A stretch of 64,000 nucleotides of DNA from Gymnopus androsaceus JB14 (lineage: Eukaryota > Basidiomycota > Agaricomycetes > Agaricales > Omphalotaceae), in assembly GCA_009733575.1 (NCBI GenBank), contig ML769442.1, positions 124,001 to 188,000 on the forward strand, given 5' to 3'. A model generated the notes under the pieces. That model made no database searches. It was not told the DNA's origin and saw only the letters and a list, made by a program, of their open reading frames with translations. The translations under genes and the position numbers were made by a program. Shown here piece after piece: positions 23,858 through 36,233 of this stretch. Position 1 is the stretch's first letter. The number at the start of each line of letters is the position of its first letter.

Positions 23858-25044
23858 TACCTGTTTGAGTGAGGCTTGCAGGCAAAACTGGTCACGTACC
23901 TGTCTTTAGGGTGAGATTCTTGCACATGTAGTTCTCTCATATCCAAATTGAACTTGAAGAGAGGAGGGGGAGGGGCCTTTTCATACACGCAGCACACCTT
24001 TTATGTAGGTCAGTTACATAGGCCATAAGTACAATTGGACACATTGCTTTGGGTAACCACCAGCTCCACCCATCCTTGCGAGCGGACCCCCACGGACATT
24101 CGCTAGGTTCATCAAGATCTTTATGGGTCTAGTTGGAAAATAAGCCATGAACAATCGTTGATAGGCCTCTCCCGTTCTCCGATGACAATATTTTCAAACC
24201 CCATGGTGCTATTGGAAAGTTACAGCCTCGTTAGAAAGGGTATTGTTAACTTGAAAAGTAAATACTTCTTGTAGAATCTGGCTTGTGGAGGCGGTTTTGT
24301 GCACAATTTGGGAAGATGTCCAGAAATTGAGCAAAATATGGATGCAGCACGGATGTGAAAATAATACATTCAGCATCTGACAACGTGAACTTCGGAAAAA
24401 TTGAGTACCTAATGGGTATGCTGTATATGGCAAGGCCGTTATTCCAGATTCGTGCGATAGTTTAAGTTAACTGTTGGTGTATTGTGAGTTCAATGCCAAG
24501 ACAGACCGGGAATCATTGCAGTGCCCGAGGTGCTGTGTCATCAGACGTGGCGTAGCGCCCGAACCCTGAGAACGACGCAAACGACGCAATTTGAGTCTCC
24601 CTGAAACGCGCCTTGTGTAATCGTAAGACAAGACATACCACCAACATTCTAATTCATTTCAATCCAGGGTAGACCCAAGGTAGGCCTTTGTAGGTAGATG
24701 TTTGGAAAGTACCATTCACCACTTTCGTATCTTCCAAATGGTCCTCACGCGCCAAACGTGGAAGTTCGATCTTATTCTCTCTCGATTCTGTATCACAGGA
24801 AACAAGTTCGCCGGTTTACCGTGAACTTACCAAGAGCCAACGGATCTCGGAGTCTCCAAATTGAGAAGTACTTGGCGTTTGTTCAAAGTACTGTAATTTC
24901 ATGGTAACTTGTTTTCTATGTATGGATTGTACTGAAATTTTCTTTATTTCATCCCAGCTGCCGCCGATCTAGTTCACGAGTCTTCAAGCAGAGTCCCAAT
25001 CCACAAAAATCCGACCCCGCTCTACTTTCGTATCTCCGTCTACC
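23858..25044. promoter_or_regulatory. Divergent promoter region of the RNR-like and SAMHD1-like genes
   Basis: A 1.2-kb intergenic region lies between two divergent starts. It holds two ACGCG cores on the plus strand, at 24606-24610 and within ACGCGCCAAA at 24747-24756. The reverse complement of the latter, TTTGGCGCGT, matches the E2F/MBF-type S-phase element that controls RNR genes in other fungi. This is a motif match only. I saw no gene and no exon carrying an RNR ATP-cone here. Confidence 0.35.
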
Positions 25045-26716
25045 ATGTCTGGCATTGCAGCATATGGTCCCGAAGGCGAAACTCGCGTTTTCAACGATAA
25101 TGTCTTTGACTACATTGAGCTATCGCCACTAATGTGCGCAATCGTTGACACGTTAGTGCTCGCACCCCTCCCGTTTTCGTCGCCTGATTGACTCTTCAAT
25201 CTCTAGCCCCCAATTTCAACGTCTTCGCTACATCAAGCAGATGGGTATGGCATACTTCGTCTGGCCGGGAGCGAGCCACAACCGCTTCGAACATTGCCTC
25301 GGAACAGCACATCTCTCAGGGCTCATGGTCGAGCATCTCCAGAAGCATCAGCCAGAGCTTGGAATCACGGCTCGCGACATTTCCTGCGTCAAGATTGCGG
25401 GGTAAGTTCCCTTTTCCAGTGCTAGCGAAGGCTTAGCACTCACCATCGATTAGACTATGTCACGATCTTGGACATGGTCCGTTCAGTCATATTTGGGACA
25501 ACCAATTCATGCCTCTCGCTCAGTAAGTCATCTCGTGATGCTCTTTGTATTCAAAATGCTCATCGATAACAGACCCCACGGAGGATGGACTCACGAGCAC
25601 CAATCTGAAATCATGCTAGATGGCCTCATAGCAGAGAACAATGTACCTCTACCTCCTGCAGATGTTGCATTCGTTAAAGATCTCATTGCAGGGGAAGTGA
25701 AACACACGAAAGTACACTCACCCCCTGAGAAGTCATTCTTGTTTGAGATAGTCGCGAACAAACGTAACAGTCTTGATGTCGACAAATGGGACTATATCGC
25801 GCGCGACCTTCTCGCAACTGGTGACCGCGGTGATTGGAGTGCTCTACGTCTTGTTCAATCTGCGCGAGTGATTGATGGAGAGATTTGCTACAACCTCCGT
25901 GATGTTCACACCGTTTTCAATCTCTACCAGACGCGCTACAGGATGTACGGCATCTACAACCACAAAACTCGTGAGTATTCGAGTTACTGATTTAGGCTAC
26001 AATTGATCTGATAGCCCAGCAGGCAAGGCTCTTGAATGTATGGTGGTCGATGCTCTACTAGCAGCCGACCCATATATGCACCTCTCCCGCCGCGTTGAAG
26101 ACCCGAAGTCATACCTGCATCTTACCGATGATATTCTCTTGGAAATAGAACGATCAGATGATCCCCGTCTCAAGGAGGCCCAATCCATTCTGCGACGAAT
26201 CCGAGTGCGGGAGTTGTATAGACTGACAGACACGGTGCATCTTCCGTACGGTGCTCGCCTCAAGATCAAATCTATCTTCACTGCTGAGAATGTTGTGAAG
26301 GAGGCTCAGAACTTTGTGGAAGCTCATCCTCTCGCACAAGAGCTCTGCAATGAACACATCCTCATGGATATTACTCCTCTGCACTGGGGAATGAAGGATA
26401 AGAATCCATTTGACACTATCAAGTTCTATCGTGGCAAGGACAACATCCAAGGTATGTATATTCCTCCTCCAGGATCTTCAGCAATTTCTGAAAAAAATCT
26501 CAGAGTCTTTTCATCTTGGTCCATTGGACAAAACTCTGATTTTTCCTCAGGTTTTTGCTGAGGTCATGGTACGCGCATATGCCAAGGACAAAAAGTAGGT
26601 TTACACTGTCATGATCCAACGGTGTACTGAAAACCAGTGCGTTTAGATACGCTGAAACTGTACAAGCTGCTTTCAATGCCCTCGTTAACCGCTCACTCGC
26701 AGACCTTTTGGCTTAA
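25045..26716 (+). CDS. SAMHD1-type HD-domain dNTP triphosphohydrolase (455 aa)
   Basis: Hydrolyses dNTPs to deoxynucleosides plus triphosphate in characterised relatives. Seven exons (25045-25151, 25207-25401, 25454-25522, 25573-25970, 26023-26451, 26504-26594, 26638-26716) sum to 1368 nt with no frame break. The HD metal site is complete: His65 in GASHNRFEH, His104-Asp105 in [11 protein letters not shown], and Asp194 in [10 protein letters not shown]. Downstream blocks also follow animal SAMHD1 ([35 protein letters not shown]). There is no N-terminal SAM domain; the protein begins about 20 residues before the HD fold. It lies divergent from the RNR large-subunit-like gene and convergent with the RNR small-subunit gene. 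Family and catalytic competence are well supported by residues; the allosteric sites were not checked. Confidence 0.93.
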
Positions 26717-27659
26717 AAACATTGCAAGGAAATTTAATATCTAGTAGAATTTTGCCTCTCGTTGTACAATTGTTCATAGGAGCTGAAATATATATTTTCC
26801 TGTATCTTTCCGCTCACAATGGTACCCCCAATTGAATGATTCAGATGTCATCCCGTTCCGCAGAACAGAGCAAGAAGTACTGAAGTATACAGATCAATCT
26901 CTCAATGCATACCCTTGTCAGAGCCCAAATATTCTGCTCTGTTCCCGCGACGGTCCTGCGACTCTATGTGATATGATTTCTACCAGCCAAATTGCTGTGG
27001 AAGATTACATTCAGATTTTTGCTATTGTAACAGTATTCTCCAATCAACGAACACGACGAGTCGCGACTGCAGACAGGCTTTAGAATTAGTATGCAGAGTA
27101 TGCATTAACGAAAATCATCTTTGCTCAGCAAAAAGCCTGCTAGTGCTTTCGCCTTTATTCTGGATGCACTATGATACTTCCAATGTAAACTAAGTGACCA
27201 AATATGCACGCCATATCAGCCAAATTGCCCTTGATTGGAGTGTATCAGCCACATCTCGTAAAGTCGCTCCACGTATGTAGCAATCATTTCAAATCTCCTA
27301 TCAATTTTAGTACATAATTAATAGGTTCCATAGAATGCATCAGGAGGCTGCATTCAGGTCGATGATATGTTCAAGTAATGACAAAATGTTTTGACATATG
27401 TAGGCAAGAGATTGGTGTACATTAGAGGTTGTGAAATGGACCTTAATTTTCTGAAGCAAGCACAAACAGTACATAAACCAATCGCATCTTTCATTGAGTC
27501 ACTCGAGATAAAAGCTAGAGCCTATTCTCGATATGGTTTATCACCGATTACATAAAGGCCAAAGCGTTTGATATCGCCCTTAAACCAGGGCCATCTTGAT
27601 TCATATTCGTGTCGTCTTGTTGAGTGATCAATAAGTTTGGATGAATCACAAATCACAAA
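26717..27659. other. Convergent intergenic region
   Basis: The 3' flanks of the SAMHD1-like and RNR small-subunit genes face each other here. The stretch is AT-rich with no supported gene or repeat. Confidence 0.6.
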
Positions 27660-29028
27660 TTAAAAGTCTTCACTAAGAGTACTTGTAAGTAACAGAAATT
27701 AGTCACAGTGCCAATCCTGTAAAAGTAAGACGGCAAACCTGGAGATAGAGAAGGTAGCTTCATCTTTTTCTGCATCTTTTTCCCCAGAGAAGCCAGCGCG
27801 GGAGTACTCGCTCACTCTTCTCTCAAAAAAGTTTGTTTTTCCTTGCAGAGAAATGTTGTCCATGAAGTCAAACTGTCAATGTGAAGTGAGGAAAATTATT
27901 GAACCAGGTAGTTCATCATTTCTTACCGGATTTTGTGCATTATAGACCTTCGGGTGACCAAGTTCTCCAAGTAGTCTGTCTGCAACAAACTCGATGTATG
28001 TCTTCATCAGATCTGCATTCATTCCAATCAACGCCACAGGGAGTGCCTCTACGTGCAAGGATAATATGAGCATTGAAAGTAAGAAGCTCAAACGGAGTTG
28101 TACCTGTGAGGAATTCCTTCTCAATACTGACTGCCTCAGTGATGATATTTTTCACGATATCGGCATGAGGTCGTCGGCGAAGATGACGGAAAAGAACACA
28201 CGCAAAGTCAGTGTGTAAACCTTCGTCACGACTGATTAGCTCGTTTGAGAAGGTCAACCCGGGCATCAAGCCACGCTTTTTCATCCAGAAGATGCTTGCA
28301 AATGCGCCAGAGAAGAATATACCCTCGACCGCAGCAAAAGCAACGAGCCGTTCCGCAAAGGTAGAATGCTTGTCACTGATCCATACACGTGCCCAATCGG
28401 CCTTCCGTTTTATGCAGGGGATGCACTCGATTGCAGCAAAGAGCTTGTCGCGCTCGGCTTTGTCTTGGATGTAGGTGTCAATAAGCAAGGAGTAAGTCTC
28501 GGAGTGGATATTTTCCATCATGATCTGGAAACCATAGAAGCAACGAGCTTCAGCAGCCTGAACATCACTACTGAATCGCTCCACTAGATAGTTCATCCAA
28601 GCAATAGTCAGATTCCATCATTACTTGCTCGATGGAGGACAAATTACCGAGATTTTCGTTAACAATTCCATCGGATGCAGCGAAGAAAGCTAGGATATGC
28701 GAGAGAAAGTGTCTTTCATTAGCGGTCAGAGAGTTCCAGTGTGCGATGTCTTTGCCAAGATCTATCTCCTCGGCAGTCCAGAACGAAGCCTGTGCTGTTT
28801 AAGTGTGAGCGCAGCGAATACAGAGATGACAACGTTCAAATCAAACCACCTTTTTTGTACATATCCCATATCTTCAGTCAATGTGAGTATGACTAAAGTA
28901 CTACAAAAAATAGTAGAGACTACCTCTGGAAACTGGATAGGGAGCAGGACAAATCGACGAACAGATTCTTTAAGTAAAGGCTCGTTCTGTTCTTCACAGT
29001 GGAGGTCACCAGTAAAACGATCGGTCAT
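27660..29028 (-). CDS. Ribonucleoside-diphosphate reductase small subunit (343 aa)
   Basis: Class Ia RNR beta subunit, which houses the di-iron/tyrosyl radical used by the alpha subunit. Seven exons (29028-28924, 28871-28850, 28794-28648, 28583-28104, 28048-27927, 27872-27739, 27681-27660) sum to 1032 nt in one frame; exons 2 and 7 are only 22 nt each. Metal ligands and radical residue are present: Asp in [10 protein letters not shown], Glu, His and Tyr in MENIHSETY, Glu in VEGIFFSG, and Glu and His in RDEGLH. The last exon supplies the C-terminal TLSEDF, the acidic-Phe tail that docks the beta subunit onto alpha. The N-terminal extension before EPLLKE is only about 16 residues, shorter than in most fungi. 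It lies on the same strand as the large-subunit-like gene, with the SAMHD1-like gene between them. Confidence 0.95.
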
Positions 29029-29944
29029 GGTTTGATGTGGTTAGGGATTGAACTGATGAACTTCAAGTGGTTACGCCTTTTACAGGCGTTTGCTTTAGAC
29101 CTTGGAATGATGCTCGAATATTTACTGTTTGTTCGAGATGTTTACCATCCTAAAGAGGTAAAGTCGCGCGGGCCCCACATTGTTGTATTGAAACAAATGA
29201 GAACAAATCAAAATAAGCAAAAAAAATTCGGACATCATTCCGAGGTCTAAGGCATACCTGTAATAAATTGTCTAGATGAACTGAAAATTCTCATGAGGAA
29301 GATATAGCTCCGTCCTGCTCCGTCGCCAACCGGGCTTTCTTGATATGCACCACATTGTAGCTGGAATCAATCGAATCTCCATCTGCACATACCTCCATAA
29401 AGACAGCCAAGCATTTTCTCGAAGATGGGGCCTGGTTTGCGGGGCAGAGCTCATACTATTGCTAGGTAAACCCCTGTCAGAACGTGTGTCGTAATAATAG
29501 TACACTTGGTGGGGATGACTCCTTCCTAGCACATACCCGTATATTCCCTTATATCGTACAAGGCATGGCCTTTTGGCCAGACCATAAGGGATAGCTTCCA
29601 TATATAGAAGGTCCTCCATACTTAGAAACTTTCCTGGTAGTGTAATCACGAACTCTCGAGTACTCGGACCAAGGTTCAATGCATATGGCAAGGTTGGCCC
29701 ATCGTTTTTACCAAGTTACGTTTGATCGAGAACAAAGAAAAAGGCATTGGCGGATTTTCACTTGAGTGCACTTAGAGTGTATTAGCCACGTGTCTCAAAA
29801 CGATTTACGGGAGCTAATTCAAACTTGACCGAAAACTTTCTGAGAAATGCAATATGGATCACAAAGCATTTCACCACATATCTGTTGGGGGTCTTTTCCC
29901 CGTGGTCTTTCTATCTCATCCTGCTGTTAATTTTCCTCAGGACC
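29029..29944. other. Intergenic region between RNR small subunit and MFS genes
   Basis: Divergent promoter region. A 139-codon minus-strand ORF (29272-29691) has no recognisable domain, no splice-supported extension and no visible homology within the window, so I do not call it as a gene. Confidence 0.5.
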
Positions 29945-32171
29945 ATGTCTTCATCTGTCGCTATGAGCGAAAGCTTTGAGCAACCCGTCATGACATGGAC
30001 ATCAAACAGCGCTCCTCTTCCGATCTCGAAGCAGAGTGGCTTCAAGTCCATGCCTCGAGAAAGGATTGCGATACTGCTTATCAGGTTCTTCGCTTTCTTT
30101 CTGGAGATTTTCTGCTGGACTCACGTCCGTTCAGTCTTGGCTTATGTACATTTCTGTACGCCGTAGGTGAAGTTCCCGCGTCGCTCCTCCCAAGCTGGTA
30201 TTGATTACATCTTCCAGCGAACACCATAGCGGCCACAAGCGCGACAACCATCGCTTCCAAGCTCCATATCGACGGGTCCATCACGGCGCGTTACCCTTCT
30301 CACCTACTCGATGAGCGACTCTGAATGACAAATGTTTCAGTGGATAACGAGCTCTTACCTGCTGACGGCCACGGCATTTTCGCCCGTCATTGGGAGACTG
30401 GCAGTAAGCTCTCTGCCGCATCTTCCACCCCATGATTGACCATGTATACTCAGGCCGTGACCGGTCAAAAAGTTCTGCTCTTTGCAGAACTTTGGATCTT
30501 TATCATTGGCAATGTCATAGCAGGTTCAGCGCACAACCTCACTCAACTTGTGGGAGGACAGTTAGTCAGTGGTGTAGGGGGTATGTCGTTCGACGATAAC
30601 ACATGTGAAGAAGAACTACTGATGGTTTTCAACTACTAGGCGCTGGGCTCCTAGCACTGTCCGTCATCATCATTACAGGTGTGATCTGTCCGTCTTTATA
30701 GTCTCCTGAATCCTGATTGCGACGAAAATGTAGAGTTAACAGATGAACGCGAACGGAGCACCTACCTGAACTTGGTCAACGCGATCTTCATCATTGCTGA
30801 TGCTATCGGTCCCGTTCTTGGATCTACTTTTGCTCTCAAGGCATCCTGGCGTTGGATCTATCTTTTTAATGCACCTTGTGGAGCTTTTAGTGAGTTAATG
30901 CAAGTACTCGGCGAATTGAGTCGCTCATTTTAACAGTAACTGTCTTCTTGTACCTGAGTCTTCACTTGCCGCCTGTGCCTGCGCGGAGGTTGTCGCTCAA
31001 AAAAATAGCCGAGGATCTCGATATTCCAGGGATGTTTAGTATCACCTCATCCTTAGCACTGCTGATAATCGCATTGAATTTGGGCGGCCAAGCAAAGCCA
31101 TGGAGCTCAACAATTGTTATTGGACTGCTCGCTGGATCAGCAGCCAGTCTCATCCTATTTGTGGTCATTGAAAAGTTATGGGCTGAGAAGCCTCTCGCGC
31201 CAATGCAACTTTTCACTTCATGGGAAGGAAGGAACCTGCCATGTATGCTGATCGTGCGGACACTGCTGTTTTTCCATTTGTTTGCAATGGTTCGTGAAAC
31301 GAGATTTATCAAATGAACTACTAACCAAATGTACTTGTGTAGACTTTTTATCTTCCACTATTCCTGCATATAGTATTGAACATGTCACTTCTCGTATCTT
31401 CGCTCCTAGTCATTCCGTTCTTATCCACTGCATCCATCAGTAGTGCCATATTCAGTGCGCTATCATCACGCACAGGGATTGTGAGACCGTTCTTGCTCGG
31501 CTCACTGCTAATTCTGTTGGTTGGCCTCGCGCTTTTCACGACTTTGGATTCGACGAGTTCCTTGGCGTTGGTAATGGGATACTCTGTAGTATGCGGCTTC
31601 GGATTTGGTGCAGTATGTATCTCTTTCTCTCCACTGGCACAGTGACCGATGTCTCCTTGAAACAGGGTACTCAAATCACTATTGTTGTGGCACAGGAAGG
31701 ACAGGACGAAGTAAACCTTCCAACAGTGACAGCGTTAATGACAACGACGACTACTCTTGGAGGAGTAATTGGAGTAGCTCTCGTTGGCGCCGTCATCTCG
31801 AACACCTTGAAGAACCGACTCGGAGAATATATTTCACAGACTGTAAAGGTTCTCTCCGATTTTCATTTTATAAGATCAGCGCTGACTGGGAGAAATAGCC
31901 AAATTATGCAGACCCTGCGTCGCTGACTTCCTCTGGCGTGAGCGAGTCGCGTCTGAGTACAGAATATGCACTTGCATTTTCACGCTCTTTTCTCGTTCTA
32001 ATTGGTGCTGTGTGTCTTCAGATCCTGCTTTGCTTGTTTCTGCGAACGGTGAAATTTGAAGGAACTGCGCAGAAAATCATTGAGCCCAAGGTTGAAGGGG
32101 ATTTGGGCATGAATCCCGCCATGGATATTAGTCTTGCTCACCAAATGGAACCTAAGAGCGAGCTACAGTAA
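29945..32171 (+). CDS. MFS multidrug-type exporter (DHA2-like, 14 TM)
   Basis: Major facilitator superfamily drug:proton antiporter-like protein in the plasma or vacuolar membrane. The start ATG is at 29945. Blocks in order: a cytosolic N-terminus, TIASKLHIDGSIT joined to WITSSYLLTATAFSPVIGRL, QLVGGQLVSGVGGAGLLALS, IIADAIGPVLGSTFALKASW (motif C region), then pairs of hydrophobic helices to the C-terminal helix LVLIGAVCLQILLCLFL. About eight introns are spliced. The intron after GSIT (about 30287-30350) has no GT at its 5' end and would need a GC donor (GCGCGT). The C-terminal exons were copied to 52.19-52.65 kb. The neighbourhood (RNR-like, SAMHD1-like, DUF4243) would fit export of a small molecule; the substrate is unknown. 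Confidence 0.87.
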
Positions 32172-34007
32172 TAATAAAAGCAGTTATAGCAGCAGTATGG
32201 TGCCGTAGCTATGCACCTCGCTTCTTGGTGGTTTTGTGAATTTACAGACAACATCCACCAACAACAACACGACCAAAGTATAGCTCGTTCATTCATTCGG
32301 GCGTTAATCTTCGGTTTGGATTGAATAGAAAGTAAGATCTATCCCTCATCCTTTATCCTTGACCGGCTTTGGCTTCAGCGTAGACATATAGGAATAGTCG
32401 GAGGGCACTGATGTAGCCTAGAGGAAGTCGTTTCGAAGAATATGAAGGCTGGACACAGACGCGAGGAAAAATGCACTGGGAAGGGACGGCAATGTGTATT
32501 TATGAGATCTCCCAAATCACAGCTCTATATCGACGGATGATTATCTCTACCACGACTTGTTCAACAGCATTCCAGCGCTAGACGTGCACGGCTCTTCAAC
32601 CTATAAACTTCCACTCCTCTATTCGCCCAGACTCCGTCCTGAGTTGTCTAAGAACAGGAAACGCAGGAAGCTGAAGTTGCTGACACAGTTCATGCAGCAG
32701 AGTTGGTGTGGGTGATGAGTGAAATTAGAGTGAGAATGGCCGTGTAGATGCATATCACTTGACTATATCAAATCCCAGTTAACTTACAGAAACAAAACAG
32801 TGCTACAGCGCCGTAGGCCGCCGGTGTGACTCTCTTCGTAATGCCGAATTTTAAGGGTTGTTGAAGGGGTTGTCAACTGACATTAGGGCTGTTCAGTAGA
32901 ATAATCCATTAGAATCCCATTTCACGAACACCAAATCGGGAAAGCTGGATGTTCAACCCAAAAAAGCAGGTCAATTGCCAAGCAATTGCCAAGCCACAAT
33001 TTATCTCGGTTTTCCCCGCAACCGAGTGTCAATTGACCGATATCACCGACCATTGCAACACTGCCAACAGGGCTTCAAGTAGCTCACAGACAATTGAATT
33101 GAGCTCAATGAAGGGTTCACAATCAACGATTAACAGGCTGCGACTAAGTTGTGACTTGTGGGCAACTTGACCGTGACAATCCGGTCAACCCGGTCAATCA
33201 ATACACGGTTTTTTACAATGAACGACCGTAGGTCTCGGACTCAAGTTTCGAGGTGGTATGGTTTAGCTGAACGACCAGGTTCATTCTGCCCTACTTGCCC
33301 TCGTTTAGCCAGTGTCACGGTAGTTTCCCTCAGTGACTAGTATGTATGCTCAATAAATTTCGGTTGTTCTCGAAATCTTAGCCCACAACCATAATGACAT
33401 ATATGTCATTATTTCTTGGAACGGGTAAGTATACTACAAAAAAAGCAATGTAAAAATGAGCACTGGAGGGTCGGATCAACTTCGCCGTTGCCCAGAGGAG
33501 GAAGATTTCGAGGAAGATGGACTACTTATGCTGCGTTAGGGAAGGGGAACTGAATGGGTGCCACCGAGCGCAAAATGTACTATCATTGATTCATTGATCC
33601 GATCCGAGTTGTCCTGCGGTCTAGTCAGTCTGATATGTTGATTTAGGACAGGATGTCGGACTAAGTATGCCCATATTTAGAAAGCCCGACAGTTTGTACA
33701 TTCATAGGCAGGCCCTCACATAGATGAACCTTCCGTACCGAGTCCAACTTGGACTGTGAGTGCTCAGGCGATGCTCAACTAAAGGAGCACATGTAATATC
33801 GGTAGGCTATCTGAGTAGTTCACAGTATAAGAACTCGACTCGTCTTCGTTTGGAATCCCATTCAACTCCCTAAGTTTTTTTCCGCTGGTCGGAGAAAGCT
33901 CTTGAATCCAACTTTGCGCTGGTCGTCGACGTCGAATCCTTTCATTCAGTATCCATCTTATTCCACCTCGATCTACTATCTCGACTCTCCTTTTTCGAGC
34001 TTCCCAA
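32172..34007. other. Intergenic region
   Basis: No gene is supported. The part around 32850-33200 contains repeated GTCAA/TTGAC-type words (for example CGGTCAACCCGGTCAATC at 33181-33198) that look like the remains of a repeat, but I could not define ends. Confidence 0.4.
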
Positions 34008-35150
34008 ATGCATTTCCTTCCACTGTTTCGACAATTCCTTGTCTTCTCCAGTCTATCTGGGGCCGTCCTTGTAGTCCATGGTGTCCCCCTTGTTTCTCGG
34101 CAGGGCAGTCATGTTTTTGTAAGAGCTGCTGAGACTATTGTACGTGCTTTATTTCTTGTTGATACTGCAATACCCAATTCCTTTAACTAAACGATGGTGG
34201 TATATTCATAGCCTGCCACGGTGAGCTGGTCAGAAGGACAATTTCTCCACAAGACATTCACAGCTGCGGAGAAAGATGCTTTCAGTAAGTGTCGACTCAT
34301 TTGTTCTCAAGAAGTTAAACTAATAAGCAATTGATGTAGAAAACTCCATTACTGACATTAAACTTGATAAACCTATCGGCGCGCAAGGGTTTAACAACGA
34401 AGGGGTTTACGCCATCTCAGGCACTTATAAGGGACACACGGCAGACACTGTGGTCGTTAAATTCCTCCCTTCTGACAAAGGGGATGGCGCAATGGGATGG
34501 TCCGAAGTTGCAGCATTGACAGCAGCTGGTGACTACGTTGCCTCCGGTAAAGTTAAACATCCAAAGACTGAAAAAGAGCAACCGGCGATTGTTATGAAGA
34601 AGGCGTCTGGAGAGCCTCTGGATTCCACGGAAGTTTACAAGACAGCTAAGCCTGAGAAGCAAAAGGAAATGAGGGTGGAACTGGCTCCATTAATGTGCAA
34701 AGAGGTTGCAAAGATCGCGGCTACAAAGCATGTTTATCATCAGTAAGTCCGAGCCCTTTAAAACTAGTAACCACCTTCACTCATTGACTCTCCACCTTCA
34801 TTAATCATTATTTAAAGTGACAACAACTTCGGCAATGTCTTGGTCAAGCTTGACTCTGCGCACAAGATAACCTCTGTCGCTCTCATAGATTATGGTGGTG
34901 AATACAGTTATATTGTGAAACCTGGAACATCGGAGGAGGTACTGGTTAGTACTTTGAGCTTTCATTTTTCATTTAATGGTCAATAACGCTTTGATAACAT
35001 TTGTAGCTTCAGTATTGCAAAGAGGATTGGGCCGCCTCATATGAGGACGGGACACGCCAAGGATTTGGACCCCGCAAACCCGAGGGTTCAGGTGCTAAAA
35101 CCGGCGGTGCCAAAACCAGCGGTGCTAAACCTTCGAGCGGACATAAGTAG
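34008..35150 (+). CDS. Secreted small protein with kinase-like fold
   Basis: The ATG at 34008 starts a hydrophobic signal peptide (FLVFSSLSGAVLVVHGVPL). Five exons then encode roughly 240 further residues. Protein-kinase-like landmarks appear in the right order: a glycine-rich segment (GAQGFNNEGVYAISG), the ATP-binding Lys in TVVVKFLP, a helix-C-like Glu in WSEVAAL, a hinge-like PAIVMKK, the catalytic loop HDNNFGNVLV (split by an intron), and the metal-binding Asp in VALIDYGGE. The C-terminus is a Gly/Ala/Lys repeat (GAKTGGAKTSGAK). All splice phases agree. This is either a secreted kinase-like enzyme or a secreted pseudokinase of the small basidiomycete type. No specific family name can be given from sequence alone. 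Confidence 0.75.
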
Positions 35151-36233
35151 ATGAAATCAAGCTTATATGTGGTACTAAAGGATTATTCACATAGTATCAG
35201 AGTCATATCCGGAATAGTAGTTTCTTTGACGGAATATAATATTGAGCGAAATGTATGGTTTGGTGGCCCATGTCCTGAGTTCTGTGGAGATGACAAGTTT
35301 TTCAAGTTCGTAGCCTTACCTCGGCATAGGAATGGCCTGAATGGTAACATAGCAGTGACAATATTTCGCCGTCGTTGTATTCAGAGGGATCATGAGGCCG
35401 ACCCCGTCCATAGTCCTTGTCCATAGTCATTTTCTCCACTAAGATCACTCATCGGGCAACCAGGCGAGGCATCGAAGCACTCTAGTGCAGGAGCAGGTCG
35501 GTTTGAGTGGTGAGAGTTGAGGAAGGGATCAAAGTGAGATATCACTCGTTTGAGCGCTTGGGCTGGAAATCCGCCTATGGGCAATTGGCAGCCAATCTAA
35601 TTGCTCTAAAGATATCAGGAGATCTTCTGGACTCGTAGATTGATTATCTTCACTGTCTCGAGAATTAAAGTCAAGTCAAGATTCGTAGACGCCTATGAAA
35701 CAGGCGCTTACGAGCGGAACGTTCTTCTTTCGGACCAAGGTGCTATATTTACTAGTCACAATTCACATATCAGGATCATTGGAAATCTCGTTAGCCCGAA
35801 TGAAGAAAAATCATTCGCTTAGTTGTTCAAATCCCACTAGTGAGGTTGGATTTTTGGGTTCTCGACTTGGTGAGTCTAGTCCCTGGTCCATCTTTTTTCT
35901 GACATCGTCAATATGTTCTAAGATCATCACCAAATCTCCAGCCCCATCTTCAACACCAAAACCATGATCAAATGACTAGACTCGAACCAGTAGCTTCGGT
36001 GTTGACACCTTGATGACAGTCGATCAAAGGCGCCAGCGAAGCTAAGTGATTCCGCACATCACGTCTCTGCAGCAGGGAGTGGTTCGAGTCTATCAAATGA
36101 CCAGCAATACCTGTGTTCTTCCTACGACAATATCTCAGCTTTTCGGCAATCAGGAAAGATGCGATCCACAGTCTAGTGGATACTGTAGCGTTTATAAAGG
36201 ACAGATTTTCGGGAAATCTCCAACAAAGCTGCT
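35151..36233. other. Intergenic region, partly duplicated downstream
   Basis: No gene is supported. From about 35750 the sequence recurs, with deletions, at 50630-50800 in front of the truncated DUF4243 copy. Confidence 0.6.

Noticed and set aside
29272..29691. 139-codon minus-strand ORF between the RNR small subunit and MFS genes
   Set aside because: No domain, no signal peptide and no splice-supported extension; too little evidence for a gene.
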